Of a stretch of 54,187 bases of DNA, positions 17,253 through 26,144 are shown one piece after another. The notes under the pieces are model-generated. The model was not told the origin of the DNA, searched no databases, and saw only the letters and a list, made by a program, of their open reading frames with translations. The stretch's first letter is position 1; the number at the start of each line of letters is the position of its first letter. The stretch is from Allochromatium palmeri (GTDB taxonomy: Bacteria > Pseudomonadota > Gammaproteobacteria > Chromatiales > Chromatiaceae). The stretch is from contig NZ_WNKT01000025.1 of NCBI RefSeq assembly GCF_009720725.1, positions 1 to 54,187 of the forward strand, read 5' to 3'. The position numbers were made by a program, and so were the translations under genes.

Positions 17253-17769
17253 AGCCGGCCAGATCCTGGGTGGGCGTACAGAAGCGCACCCGCCCGAGCC
17301 GCGAGAGCACGACTTTCAGTGACGAGCCGCTCGGCGAGGTCAATGTCAGGCTGCCGTTGATGGCCGTGGCCCGGCGTGGCTCGAAGCGGGTGAGGCTCAG
17401 TGTCGATTCCAGCCGCACTCCGGGGAAGGCATCGCCCAGAACACGCTTGAGCGAGCAGCTTCCCGCGACTCCGGGGGTGCGCCGACAGTCGCATCCGCTC
17501 TCCTCCGGGGCGACGCCATAGCACCAGTGTCCGGTATCGATGCTGAAACCGAGAGGCCGGTTGCGCTTGATCGCTTCCGAGCGCGCCCATTGCAGATCCT
17601 CGGCCAGCGCATGGGCCGCCGCCTTGAGTCGGTTGCGCTCGATCAGATCCTGCATGGCTGGAAGCGCGACCCCGAGCAGCAGGCCGAGAATCGCGATCAC
17701 GATCAGAAGTTCGAGCAGGGTGACACCGCGCATCCGTGCCAGCCGGCCGCGGGCAAGCCTCACCAGCAT
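17236..17769 (-). CDS. fimT: GspH/FimT-family pseudopilin
   Basis: This is 177 residues from the ATG at 17769 (165 from the ATG at 17733). The cleavage site G followed by VTLLELLIVIAILGLLLG has the conserved Glu5, and QWARSEAIKRNRPLGF is the GspH/FimT block. The longer start gives the basic leader (RLARGRLARMRG) typical of prepilins. Six Cys in the head could form disulfides. It overlaps pilE upstream by 10 bases and pilW downstream by 17. Confidence 0.85.
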   Translation of the reverse strand: MLVRLARGRLARMRGVTLLELLIVIAILGLLLGVALPAMQDLIERNRLKAAAHALAEDLQWARSEAIKRNRPLGFSIDTGHWCYGVAPEESGCDCRRTPGVAGSCSLKRVLGDAFPGVRLESTLSLTRFEPRRATAINGSLTLTSPSGSSLKVVLSRLGRVRFCTPTQDLAGYDACG

Positions 17770-18179
17770 GCGACCGGCTCCCGACGACCGTCCTGGTCGA
17801 TCGTCAGCGGATCGCAGGCCTGATCGCTGGCCTGATGACCGATTGGCTCGGCACGCGCCAGGAATCCGGACGCATCGACCCCGGACAGGCTGAGTCGATA
17901 ATGTCCGTCCGGGCTGTAGGTGCTCAACCCGAGTCCGGCGTTTTCGGCGCCCGGCGTGCAACCGGACGTGCCATCGATGCGATCGGCATACTGCGCACAG
18001 TTCGCCCGCCGGCGTTCCTGGGCGATCGCGACCCTGAGCAGCGCCGTTTGACCGTCCGCCCGTCTCGCCTGCCGTACATGCTGCTGATAGGACGGCACTG
18101 ACAGCGTGCTCAAGATCGCGACGATGGACAGCACGATCAACACTTCCAGTAGGGTGAAGCCGCGTCGAGTGATGTGCAT
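17760..18179 (-). CDS. pilE: PilE-like type IV minor pilin
   Basis: This is 139 residues. It starts MHITRRG, with cleavage before FTLLEVLIVLSIVAILSTL, and then YQQHVRQARRADGQTALLRVA, matching the PilE minor pilin of Pseudomonas-type clusters. The D-region has four Cys. It leads the cluster in transcription order. A strong GGGAGG lies just before the ATG at 18179; a TTG one codon earlier is also possible. It faces exbB across a 187-base intergenic region that must hold both promoters. Confidence 0.85.
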   Translation of the reverse strand: MHITRRGFTLLEVLIVLSIVAILSTLSVPSYQQHVRQARRADGQTALLRVAIAQERRRANCAQYADRIDGTSGCTPGAENAGLGLSTYSPDGHYRLSLSGVDASGFLARAEPIGHQASDQACDPLTIDQDGRREPVACW

Positions 18180-18366
18180 CAATCCTCCCTGAACGCTTCA
18201 TTCTTTATCGGGCATGGCCTCTGAGACGACGTTCGCGGATGATTTGATAAACGATTCAGCTTGATCTGTCCAGTTAGATTTACATCTATTTGTGTCCGAT
18301 ATTGCAAGGTGCGCTTCGAGTATCATGCTGAACCTGAACAGGGTTGATGATCGTGGAGGACTACCC

Positions 18367-18996
18367 TTGCTTGAAATCATGTATGCCGGTGGCTGGTTGA
18401 TGGTGCCGATCCTGGCCTGCTCGGTGCTGGCGACGGCGATCGTGATCGAGCGTGCCTGGACACTGCGCCGCTCACGCATCCTGCCCGACAAACTGGTCGA
18501 GCGGATCTGGCGGCTGCACCAGGAGCAGCGCCTCAACGAAGCCGCCATCACCCAGATCCGCGATGGCTCGCCGCTCGGACGTCTGCTGGCCGCTGGTCTG
18601 ATCAATCGTCATCATTCGCATGAAGTGATGAAGGAGGCCATCAGTGACGCCGGGCGTCATGTGGTGGCGCAGCTCGAACGCTTTCTGAACACGCTCGGCA
18701 CCATCGCCGCGATCGCCCCGCTGCTGGGTCTGCTCGGCACCGTGCTGGGCATGATCGACGTCTTCGGCATCATCATGGAGGCGGGTGTCGGCAACGCCGG
18801 TGTACTGGCCGGTGGGATCTCCAAGGCGCTCATCACCACGGCGGCCGGACTGTCGGTGGCCATTCCAGCACTCATGTTCCATCGCTTCTTCGACAGCAAG
18901 GTCGGTCGGCTGGCGCTCGACATGGAGGAGCAGGCGCTGCGGCTGGTCGAGGTGCTCAAGGGCGAGCGCGAGGCGGCTGGCGAGGCGATGCAATGA
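18367..18996 (+). CDS. exbB: MotA/TolQ/ExbB proton channel family protein
   Basis: This is 209 residues with three membrane helices: YAGGWLMVPILACSVLATAI near the N-terminus, and APLLGLLGTVLGMIDVF and ALITTAAGLSVAIPAL in the conserved channel region. With ExbD it forms a proton-driven inner-membrane motor. I place the start at the TTG 18367 because GGAGG lies seven bases before it and the protein then aligns with family starts (LEIMYAGGW); an ATG at 18292 has no support. It overlaps exbD by ATGA. Confidence 0.9.
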   Translation: MLEIMYAGGWLMVPILACSVLATAIVIERAWTLRRSRILPDKLVERIWRLHQEQRLNEAAITQIRDGSPLGRLLAAGLINRHHSHEVMKEAISDAGRHVVAQLERFLNTLGTIAAIAPLLGLLGTVLGMIDVFGIIMEAGVGNAGVLAGGISKALITTAAGLSVAIPALMFHRFFDSKVGRLALDMEEQALRLVEVLKGEREAAGEAMQ

Positions 18997-19421
18997 ATCT
19001 GCGTCCGCGCCGCCGCCAGCCGGTCGACATCAATCTGGCGCCCCTGATCGATGTCGTCTTCCTGCTGCTGATCTTCTTCATGGTCTCGACCACCTTCAAG
19101 GACGAGGCGCGTCTGCGGGTGCAACTGCCCCAGGCCCAGGGCGAGGACATCCCGGCTCAGGAGCCGGCGATGATCCAGATCGTCATCGATCGGGCCGGAC
19201 ACTTCTTCGTCGACGACCGCGAGATCAGCGATACCCGCGCCGCGACCCTGGCGCGCGTCCTGACCGAGCGGCGCGGTGAGGACAGCACGATCCCGGTGCT
19301 GATCCAGGCCGACGCCAACACACCGCATCAGGCGGTGATGACGGCCATGGATGCCGCCAGCCAGGCCGGGCTGTCACGCATCGCCTTCGCCGCGACCCGC
19401 TCGGAAAACGCCGCACCATGA
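18993..19421 (+). CDS. exbD: Biopolymer transport protein ExbD/TolR
   Basis: This is 142 residues: a basic cytoplasmic N-terminus, one membrane helix (PLIDVVFLLLIFFMVSTTF) carrying the channel Asp20, and a periplasmic domain. It pairs with ExbB and also overlaps the msbA start, so exbB-exbD-msbA form one operon. This order is common in gammaproteobacteria. No TonB or receptor gene is nearby. Confidence 0.92.
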   Translation: MNLRPRRRQPVDINLAPLIDVVFLLLIFFMVSTTFKDEARLRVQLPQAQGEDIPAQEPAMIQIVIDRAGHFFVDDREISDTRAATLARVLTERRGEDSTIPVLIQADANTPHQAVMTAMDAASQAGLSRIAFAATRSENAAP

Positions 19422-21193
19422 GTCAGGACGCCGTGATCTCTTCGACCGAAGCGCGTGTCGTCTACCGGCGGCTGCTCGGCTATGTCCGGCCCTATTGGCG
19501 CACCTTCGGGCTGTCCATCGTCGGGATGCTGATCTTTGCCATCACCGAGCCGCTGTTCGCGGCCATGATGAAGCCGCTGATCGACGGCAGCTTCGTCGAT
19601 CGCAACATCGAAATCGTGCGCCTCATGCCCTGGCTGCTGGTTGCGCTGTTCTTGGTGCGCGGCATCGCCGGCTTCGTCAACACCTATTTTCTGAGCCGGG
19701 TCGGGCGGCGCGTGGTCGCCGATCTGCGCCAGGAGATGTTCGAGCATCTGCTGCGCGCGCCGTCACGCTTCTACGACACCCAGGGTTCGGGGCACATCCT
19801 GGCCAAGCTCACCTACAACGTCGAGAACGTGGCCAATGCCGCGACTTCGGCGATCACGACCCTGGTGCGCGACGGCTTCACCGTGATCGGGCTGATGGCC
19901 TACATGCTCTATCTGAACGCCGGGCTGTCGCTGATCTTCCTGGTCATCGGTCCGGTGATGGCCGGCGCGGTCAAGTACGCCACCAAGCGCTTCCGCCGCC
20001 ATAGCCGGCGCATCCAGGATCGGGTCGGCGATCTGACTCATGTCGCGCAGGAGGTCATCGATGGACAGCGGCTGATCAAAGCCTTCGGCGGTCAGGCGCG
20101 CGAGTCGCAGCGCTTTCGCTACATCAATGAGAAAACCCGCTCGCTACAGATGAAGATGATCGCCACCGAGGCGGCGAGCGTACCCCTGGTGCAGTTGATC
20201 TCGGCGGCAGCCATCGCGGTGGTGGTCTATCTCTCGACCATGCAGGGACTCAAGGACAACATCTCGGTCGGCACCTTCATGTCGTTCGTGGTCGCCATGG
20301 GCCTGCTGCTGCCGCCGGTCAAGCGCCTGACGGCGGTCAATGGTCAGTTGCAGCGCGGTATCATCGCCGCTGAGAGTCTGTTCGAGCTGATCGACGCCGA
20401 GACGGAGTCGGACACCGGCTGCCGTGTTCTGGAACGCGCGGCGGGACGGATCGAATATCGCGGGGTCAGTCATCAGTATTCCGCAGACAAAGCGCCGGCT
20501 GTGCAGGGTCTGGATCTGATCATCGAGCCGGGCGAAAAGGTCGCCCTGGTCGGGCGTTCCGGCAGCGGCAAGAGCACCATCGCCAACCTGCTGCCGCGCT
20601 TCTATGACCCCACAGCCGGCGAGATCCGGATCGATGGCATCCCCATCCGCGCGCTGACGCTGGCCAGTCTGCGCGAGCAGCTCTCGCTGGTCAGCCAGGA
20701 CGTGGTGCTCTTCAACGACTCGATCGCCAACAACATCGCCTATGGTCGCACTGAGCCGCCAAGTCGTGACGCGCTGGAGCAGGTGGCGGCCAGCGCCCAT
20801 GCGCTCGAATTCATCCAGGCGCTGCCCCAGGGTTTCGAGACCCTGATCGGCGACAAGGGCGTGCTGCTGTCGGGCGGGCAGCGCCAGCGGTTGGCTATTG
20901 CGCGCGCCATGCTCAAGGATGCGCCCATCCTGATCCTGGACGAAGCGACCTCGGCCCTCGACACCGAGGCCGAACGTCATATCCAGGCCGCGCTGGAGAC
21001 CTTGATGGCCAAGCGCACCACGCTGGTCATCGCCCATCGGCTCTCGACCATCGAGAGCGCCGATCGCATCCTGGTGTTGCAGGACGGGCGGATCGTCGAG
21101 CAGGGGCGTCATTCTGAGCTAATGGCGCTCGGCGGCTATTACGCGCGGCTGCATCAATTGCAGTTCAATGAGTTGCCGCTCGTGAGCGCTTAG
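19418..21193 (+). CDS. msbA: Lipid A export permease/ATP-binding protein MsbA
   Basis: This is 591 residues: an N-terminal membrane domain of six helices (to about residue 320) and a C-terminal ABC domain with Walker A GRSGSGKST, signature LSGGQRQRLA and Walker B ILILDEATSALD. MsbA flips lipid A-core across the inner membrane. It overlaps exbD by four bases. The lpxK gene that often follows msbA is absent here. Confidence 0.94.
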   Translation: MSQDAVISSTEARVVYRRLLGYVRPYWRTFGLSIVGMLIFAITEPLFAAMMKPLIDGSFVDRNIEIVRLMPWLLVALFLVRGIAGFVNTYFLSRVGRRVVADLRQEMFEHLLRAPSRFYDTQGSGHILAKLTYNVENVANAATSAITTLVRDGFTVIGLMAYMLYLNAGLSLIFLVIGPVMAGAVKYATKRFRRHSRRIQDRVGDLTHVAQEVIDGQRLIKAFGGQARESQRFRYINEKTRSLQMKMIATEAASVPLVQLISAAAIAVVVYLSTMQGLKDNISVGTFMSFVVAMGLLLPPVKRLTAVNGQLQRGIIAAESLFELIDAETESDTGCRVLERAAGRIEYRGVSHQYSADKAPAVQGLDLIIEPGEKVALVGRSGSGKSTIANLLPRFYDPTAGEIRIDGIPIRALTLASLREQLSLVSQDVVLFNDSIANNIAYGRTEPPSRDALEQVAASAHALEFIQALPQGFETLIGDKGVLLSGGQRQRLAIARAMLKDAPILILDEATSALDTEAERHIQAALETLMAKRTTLVIAHRLSTIESADRILVLQDGRIVEQGRHSELMALGGYYARLHQLQFNELPLVSA

Positions 21194-21295
21194 AGACGCT
21201 GTCGCGTGCGGGTCGCGGCGCGCTCAGGGTTTAAAAACGGCGTCCGAGCGACGATCATCGCGGACTGGGTCTTCAACGATCGAGGCAGTTTGAGC

Positions 21296-22768
21296 ATGGA
21301 CTATCTGAGTCTTTCACGCGCCGCGCGTCTTGCAGGTGTTACCCGGGCCGAACTTCAGGCCCGCATCCGCCGTGGCGAGATCCCGACCTTCGAGGGCGCG
21401 GTGGCGATCAACGACCTGCTGCGCGCCTATCCGAGCGTGACGCTCGCCAACGACGACGCGCTGGAGCGGACCACGCGCATCAAGGCGCTGGCCCATCCCA
21501 AACTCAACAATAGCGGCGAAACCACCCTCCCCGACCCCGAGGTGCTGCTGTCGCGACTCCAGGGTCTGAGCGCCAGTCTCGCCGAGCGCGCCACGCGGCT
21601 GGAGGCGGCCACGGCGTTGCTCGACCAGATCGGCGAGCAGGTCGACGAACTCTGCCGGCTGCCGCGCGATCAGCTCGAAGAGTCCCTGCTCGCGATGCGC
21701 GACTGGCTCAGCGGGGAACGCGCACAACTCGCGGCGGCGTCCAATCCAGACCAGCGCGCCCAACTCATCGTCAAAGACGCTTTTTTGCGACTCATGGCCG
21801 CCAACGTCAAACTCATCCCGAGCGGGCACGACTTCTTCGTCGAGGGCAACGAATCCATCCTCGAAGCCTCGGTGCGTGCCGGCCTGACGCTCAACTATGG
21901 CTGTTCGAGCGGCAACTGCGGTGACTGCAAGGCGCGCGTGGTCAGCGGCGAGACCTGGCGTCTGCGCGAGCACGACTATGTGATCAGCGAACGCGAAAAG
22001 ACGATGGGCTATATCCTGACCTGCTCGCATACGGCCATCACCGATCTGGTGCTCGAAGCCGCCGAGGCCAATCGGGTCGAGGATCTGCCCTATCAGGAGG
22101 TCCGCGCCAGTCTGCGCAAGCTCGAACACCTGGGGCCGGACCTGGTCGCGCTCAGCATCCAGACGCCGCGCACCCAGACATTGCGCTTCATGGCCGGACA
22201 GCGGGCGATCCTGACCCTGGAGAGCGGTGAGTCGTGCGAGCTGCCGATCGCCAGTTGTCCCTGCAACGGACGTCATCTGTGGTTCTATGTCAGGCGTCAG
22301 GCGGATGCCTTCTCGGCGGCGGTGTTCGGTGGCTTGCGTCCGGGACCGCTCGTCACGGTCAGCGGACCGCTCGGCCGCTTCGTGCTACGGGACGACGCGT
22401 CTGAACCGGCAATCTTCATCGCTCACGGCGACGGCATCGCCCCGATCAAGAGCCTGATCGAGCATGCGGTCTCGATCGACCACATCGAGTCGTTCCATCT
22501 CTATTGGGACACCCGGTATCCGGAGGCCCATCATCAGGCCCAGTGGGGACGTGCGCTGCGGGATGCGCTGGACAACTTCGGGTTCACGCCGCTGGTGAGT
22601 GGACGTGCTGAGGATCTGATCGCGCTGATCCGTGCCGACCTGCCTGATCCGACTGGAGCGCGCTTCTATGTTGCGGGGCCGTCCGAGCCGGTCACAGCGA
22701 CGCGCGCGGCCCTGCTCGCCCTGGGGGTCGAGGCCGATCGGATCGCCACGGAAGAAACCGCGACCTGA
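21296..22768 (+). CDS. HTH-like / [2Fe-2S] / oxidoreductase-like fusion protein
   Basis: This is about 490 residues. The first 45 residues resemble a MerR-like or excisionase-like helix-turn-helix (SLSRAARLAGVTRAELQARI..GEIPTFEG). A helical linker follows (90-160). A plant-type [2Fe-2S] ferredoxin domain has Cys203, 208, 211 and 243. Last comes a ferredoxin reductase-like domain with HGDGIAPIKSL as the nucleotide-binding turn. The R-x-Y-S FAD motif is missing (ELPIASCPC instead), so flavin binding is doubtful. It may be a redox-sensing regulator or an electron-transfer protein. The ATG at 21296 is chosen as the first residue with family-like sequence. Confidence 0.75.
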   Translation: MDYLSLSRAARLAGVTRAELQARIRRGEIPTFEGAVAINDLLRAYPSVTLANDDALERTTRIKALAHPKLNNSGETTLPDPEVLLSRLQGLSASLAERATRLEAATALLDQIGEQVDELCRLPRDQLEESLLAMRDWLSGERAQLAAASNPDQRAQLIVKDAFLRLMAANVKLIPSGHDFFVEGNESILEASVRAGLTLNYGCSSGNCGDCKARVVSGETWRLREHDYVISEREKTMGYILTCSHTAITDLVLEAAEANRVEDLPYQEVRASLRKLEHLGPDLVALSIQTPRTQTLRFMAGQRAILTLESGESCELPIASCPCNGRHLWFYVRRQADAFSAAVFGGLRPGPLVTVSGPLGRFVLRDDASEPAIFIAHGDGIAPIKSLIEHAVSIDHIESFHLYWDTRYPEAHHQAQWGRALRDALDNFGFTPLVSGRAEDLIALIRADLPDPTGARFYVAGPSEPVTATRAALLALGVEADRIATEETAT

Positions 22769-22791
22769 TCTCGATCGGCTGTGGCGGGATC

Positions 22792-22974
22792 TCAGGCGGC
22801 GCGTGGCCGGGCCTGCTCGGGGGGCAGGAACACTGTGCCCTTGCCGAAACGGTTGACGGCGACATCGCGCACCCAGCTCGGGGCGTCAGCATAGAGCCGG
22901 ATATAGGTGTAGCCCAGATTGCCACGCTCCATGGAAGCCACCCAAGCGTCCAAGTCTTGTTGTCTTTTTTCCAT
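22792..22974 (-). CDS. Small hypothetical protein
   Basis: This is 60 residues from the ATG at 22974 (GGAG is 9 bases upstream); a GTG at 23004 would add 10 residues. No family is recognised. The sequence GYTYIRLYADAPSWVRDVAV followed by a GKGTVFLPP turn looks like a small folded beta-rich protein rather than chance translation. It lies between the Fe-S gene and ubiG, on the ubiG strand. Confidence 0.5.
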   Translation of the reverse strand: MEKRQQDLDAWVASMERGNLGYTYIRLYADAPSWVRDVAVNRFGKGTVFLPPEQARPRAA

Positions 22975-23069
22975 CACGACGTACTCCAAACCAACGTCTG
23001 TCACTCCTCATTAAGAGCCGGAACGCGGCTCCAGGCGCGCGTCCGATCGGCTCCGGTTCCTGGGTCGCT

Positions 23070-23092
23070 CGGCCAGCCGGCCTGGCTGGCCG
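23070..23092. terminator. Possible terminator hairpin downstream of ubiG
   Basis: Arms CGGCCAGC (23070-23077) and GCTGGCCG (23085-23092) pair perfectly around a 7-base loop. The hairpin lies 125 bases beyond the ubiG stop and has no T tract, so it could equally be a processing or regulatory stem. The rest of the 242-base gap (22975-23216) shows nothing recognisable. Confidence 0.35.
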
Positions 23093-23216
23093 CGAACGCT
23101 CAGTGTTATTAGACGTTAAGAATAGGTTTTCAGGCGCATTCGTTCAATAGCCAGGATGTTCGACCGAAAGCGCGCGAGATGCTGAACGGCAGCGGAATGG
23201 ATCGCACAGGCGCACA

Positions 23217-23969
23217 TCAGTCGTTACGCCGCTGCCAGACCATCATGTAATTGACGCCCTTCCAGCGCGTGTAGCCGAAGACACGATTGAAGGGATTCAC
23301 GCGCACGCCGGTCTCGTGCACCAGACGGTAGCCCTCGCCCAGTCCATGCGCGACCTCAGCAGGCTGCACCAGCTTGTGATAGTGATGGGTGCCGCGCGGC
23401 AGCCAGCGCAGAATACGCTCAGCGCCCAGGATGGCCATGACCCAGGCGGCCGGTGTGCGGTTGATGCTGGCCACGACCATGACCCCGCCCGGACGCGCCA
23501 GACGCGCACAGTCGGCGAGAAAGTCGGGCAGATGCTCGACATGCTCGACCACTTCCATGTTGAGCACGACGTCGAACTGAGTCCCCGCCTCGGCCAGTTG
23601 CTCGACACTCTCCAAGCGGTAGTCGATCTCCAGTTCGCTCCACTGGGCATGCATCCGGGCCACCTGGAGATTCTTCTCGGTGATGTCGATGCCGGTCACC
23701 TGGGCGCCGAGTTGCGCCATTGACTCACTCAGGATGCCGCCGCCACAGCCGATGTCGAGTATCCGCAGCCCCTCGAACGGGCGCTCGGCGCTCGGATCGC
23801 GGTCCAGGGTGGCGCACAGGTGCCGGCGGATGTAGTCGACCCGGAAGGCATTGAGCCGATGCAGTGGCCAGAACGGACCCTCGGTGTCCCACCAGCGATG
23901 GGCGAGTCGCTCGAAATAGGCGACCTCTTCGGGATCGATGCTCGGCGCGGAGAGATGGACAGCGGACAT
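23217..23969 (-). CDS. ubiG: Bifunctional ubiquinone O-methyltransferase UbiG
   Basis: This is 250 residues. The family start (EVAYFERLAHRWWDTEGPFWPLH) and motif I (LDIGCGGGILSESMA) are clear, as are the later EVVEHV and NPFNRVFGY segments. UbiG makes both O-methylation steps of ubiquinone synthesis and binds the membrane. The ATG at 23969 has GAGGAA 9 bases before it; the upstream extension has no conserved sequence. It lies just downstream of the BREX operon and marks its flank. Confidence 0.95.
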   Translation of the reverse strand: MSAVHLSAPSIDPEEVAYFERLAHRWWDTEGPFWPLHRLNAFRVDYIRRHLCATLDRDPSAERPFEGLRILDIGCGGGILSESMAQLGAQVTGIDITEKNLQVARMHAQWSELEIDYRLESVEQLAEAGTQFDVVLNMEVVEHVEHLPDFLADCARLARPGGVMVVASINRTPAAWVMAILGAERILRWLPRGTHHYHKLVQPAEVAHGLGEGYRLVHETGVRVNPFNRVFGYTRWKGVNYMMVWQRRND

Positions 23970-24075
23970 GGTGGATTTCCTCGATCGAGACGCGGAAATC
24001 ATAGGTGGTGGCGCACAGCGCCAACGCAAGGATGAGGCTTCGGGCTCAGTACATGTTGCGTCCCGCCGAGCTTGG

Positions 24076-26139
24076 TTATGCCCGGCTCTTAATGAATGTG
24101 ACCTCGAACGCCTTGCAGGATCGGTATTGCTGAAGACGGTTAGCAATCGTGAACGCGTCATTCATGTCGTAATGCTGGAAAATATCGAGGCCGCGATCCA
24201 GGGAAATCTTCCATCCGTGGTCGGTGACGATGTGGCGCGCATGGATCGTTCCGGACCGATCGAACTCCCAGGTAAAGTCAACCCCGACGGCCCCGGCAGA
24301 GTCCTTGATTTTCTCAAAGTGATCATTCTGCTGCGGCCCTTTGAATTCATCTTCCGTTGTAATGAGGCGTAATGCGACTTCTTCTTCTGGGGCTTTGTTT
24401 TTTACGATGGTTTCCAAGAGTTCCATAAAGTTGCGAACCTGATAGAACAGACGGATGTAAGGATCGGTAACGGTAATCCTCTTCGCGCCCCTCAGATACG
24501 GCCCCAGAAGAGCATCGAAAGATATCCCTTTCTGATTTTCCTGAAACGTCAAGTGCTGTTCCTTTAGAACGGGCTCTGGCGGGACTGGCCCGCTAGAAGC
24601 CGCCGTCCCCGCTTCTTCGGACGCGCCGACGTATTCAGGCTCTTCTTCCTCGCCGCCCCCGACAGTCTTGTGGTAGTAATTGGAGTATTCCCGCTCTTCG
24701 AGTGTGGTGACCGGTTTTGCTTTCCCGGAAGCATCTAAGTACGAAAACTGGACGCTGCCATAGGTCGTATCGATCCGCATCAGTTGGTCCTTCACGCGCT
24801 TACGTCCCTCAATGGAAAACTTCAGCAGCTCCTCGATCTCTTCCTTTGTCGCCCCGTCTTGGGGGTAAAGAATCTTCATCAAGCCTGAAAAGGTCTTGTT
24901 GATGGCATCTCTATCACGCGTGGAGATATCCGACGACAGCGAGAAATGCTCTTTATAGCGGTCGGAATAATCGTGATTGCGTAGCGAGCGCAGGATTTCC
25001 GCGAGATAGTCAACCACGAAGCCGTAGGCGTCGGAGAACATCTCTCCGCGAATGATGTCGATTTCCCAGCCAGGGATGTAGAAGTGGATACGGTCAAGAA
25101 AGGCGGAATCGTAGAACTTGTCCGGCAGCTCGTCGAACAAGTCCGAATGCTTGAGCATGTAGGGCACGGTATGCTGCGTGTTGCCGACGAAAACCATCGA
25201 CGCTTCCGCGCCGAGGGTTTCGACACCTCGGGAGAACGACTTGTTCGCCATATAGTTCTTCATGATGTCCACAAGCGCCTTGTCCACGCGCTTCTTCTTC
25301 CCGGCGAATTCGTCGAAGGCTACGACATCCCAGTATCCGACTAACCCAATCTTTCCGCTTGCATTGTTGACGAAGAGCTTTGGAACCGTCACCTCCCCGC
25401 CAGATATCAAGATTCCGTGAGGCGAAAATTCAGAGTAGATGTGCGACTTGCCTGTTCCCTTGGGGCCAAGCTCGATGAGATTGTAATTACGTTCGCAGAA
25501 CGGAATGAGGCGCACCAGTTGAGTCAGCTTGCTTCGCTTTCCGAATAGCTCCGGATTAAAACCCACGCTTTGGACCAGAAGGTCGATCCATTCATCGATC
25601 GTGAACTGCTTGCGGGCTTCGAGATAAGCATCGAAATCGAAATGAGAGAGCTGAATCGGTTTTAGCGTTGAGAGAATCCAAGGGCTCGCGCTCTTGTCCT
25701 CGGCGAACTCATACTCGATGTCAGCGATGCACCAGACCCCGCTGACCAGCAGCTTCGGGTGGGCCTTCACCGTCCCGGAATCCACCAGCACTTTCTTGAT
25801 ACCGAGACTGGAGAATTCTGCTTCATAGTTGTCGGTCTTCTCGTTCAGGGCGACGCTGATCTTATCGATCACCTTGTACCGGCCCTTCTCCCTGATGTTC
25901 GAGCGGACCAGTCCCGCTTCATTCCGGTGCACATAGTGCTTGCGCAGGATCTCCTTGACCGTCTCGATACCGGTTTGAATCGACGCCTCGTCGCTGGTCG
26001 CGCAGTATTGCCCCAGCAAATACTCAAGAACGTATGACGGAACGATCGCGTTCCCCTTGACCGTTTTCACAAGATCCTTGCGGACGACCAGTCCCGGAAA
26101 GTGCGTGTTGATCTTCTGGTCAAGCGCGTTCATGGTCAT
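24076..26139 (-). CDS. brxL: BrxL AAA+ protein with C-terminal MIT_C (PLD-like) domain
   Basis: This is 687 residues. The N-terminal half matches BREX type 1 BrxL: an N-domain, then an AAA+ core with Walker A GPKGTGKS (225-232), Walker B VVAFDEF (272-278), sensor VFVGN (316-320) and DRIHFYIPGW (349-358). Instead of the Lon-like C-terminus a Glu/Gly/Pro-rich linker (495-527) leads to residues 540-685, which show TVTDPYIRLFYQVRNF, a TIHARHI segment, HGWKISLDRGLDIF and YRSCKAFEV. This is the pattern of MIT_C, a phospholipase-D-fold domain; no HKD motifs are visible. BrxL is a DNA-dependent AAA ring in the BREX complex. It is the last gene, 5 bases after pglZ. Confidence 0.88.
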   Translation of the reverse strand: MTMNALDQKINTHFPGLVVRKDLVKTVKGNAIVPSYVLEYLLGQYCATSDEASIQTGIETVKEILRKHYVHRNEAGLVRSNIREKGRYKVIDKISVALNEKTDNYEAEFSSLGIKKVLVDSGTVKAHPKLLVSGVWCIADIEYEFAEDKSASPWILSTLKPIQLSHFDFDAYLEARKQFTIDEWIDLLVQSVGFNPELFGKRSKLTQLVRLIPFCERNYNLIELGPKGTGKSHIYSEFSPHGILISGGEVTVPKLFVNNASGKIGLVGYWDVVAFDEFAGKKKRVDKALVDIMKNYMANKSFSRGVETLGAEASMVFVGNTQHTVPYMLKHSDLFDELPDKFYDSAFLDRIHFYIPGWEIDIIRGEMFSDAYGFVVDYLAEILRSLRNHDYSDRYKEHFSLSSDISTRDRDAINKTFSGLMKILYPQDGATKEEIEELLKFSIEGRKRVKDQLMRIDTTYGSVQFSYLDASGKAKPVTTLEEREYSNYYHKTVGGGEEEEPEYVGASEEAGTAASSGPVPPEPVLKEQHLTFQENQKGISFDALLGPYLRGAKRITVTDPYIRLFYQVRNFMELLETIVKNKAPEEEVALRLITTEDEFKGPQQNDHFEKIKDSAGAVGVDFTWEFDRSGTIHARHIVTDHGWKISLDRGLDIFQHYDMNDAFTIANRLQQYRSCKAFEVTFIKSRA

Positions 26140-26144
26140 CGGTC

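Noticed and set aside
22975-23216. Small RNA gene between the small protein and ubiG
   Set aside because: Only one hairpin is visible and there is no promoter plus terminator pair to support a transcript.
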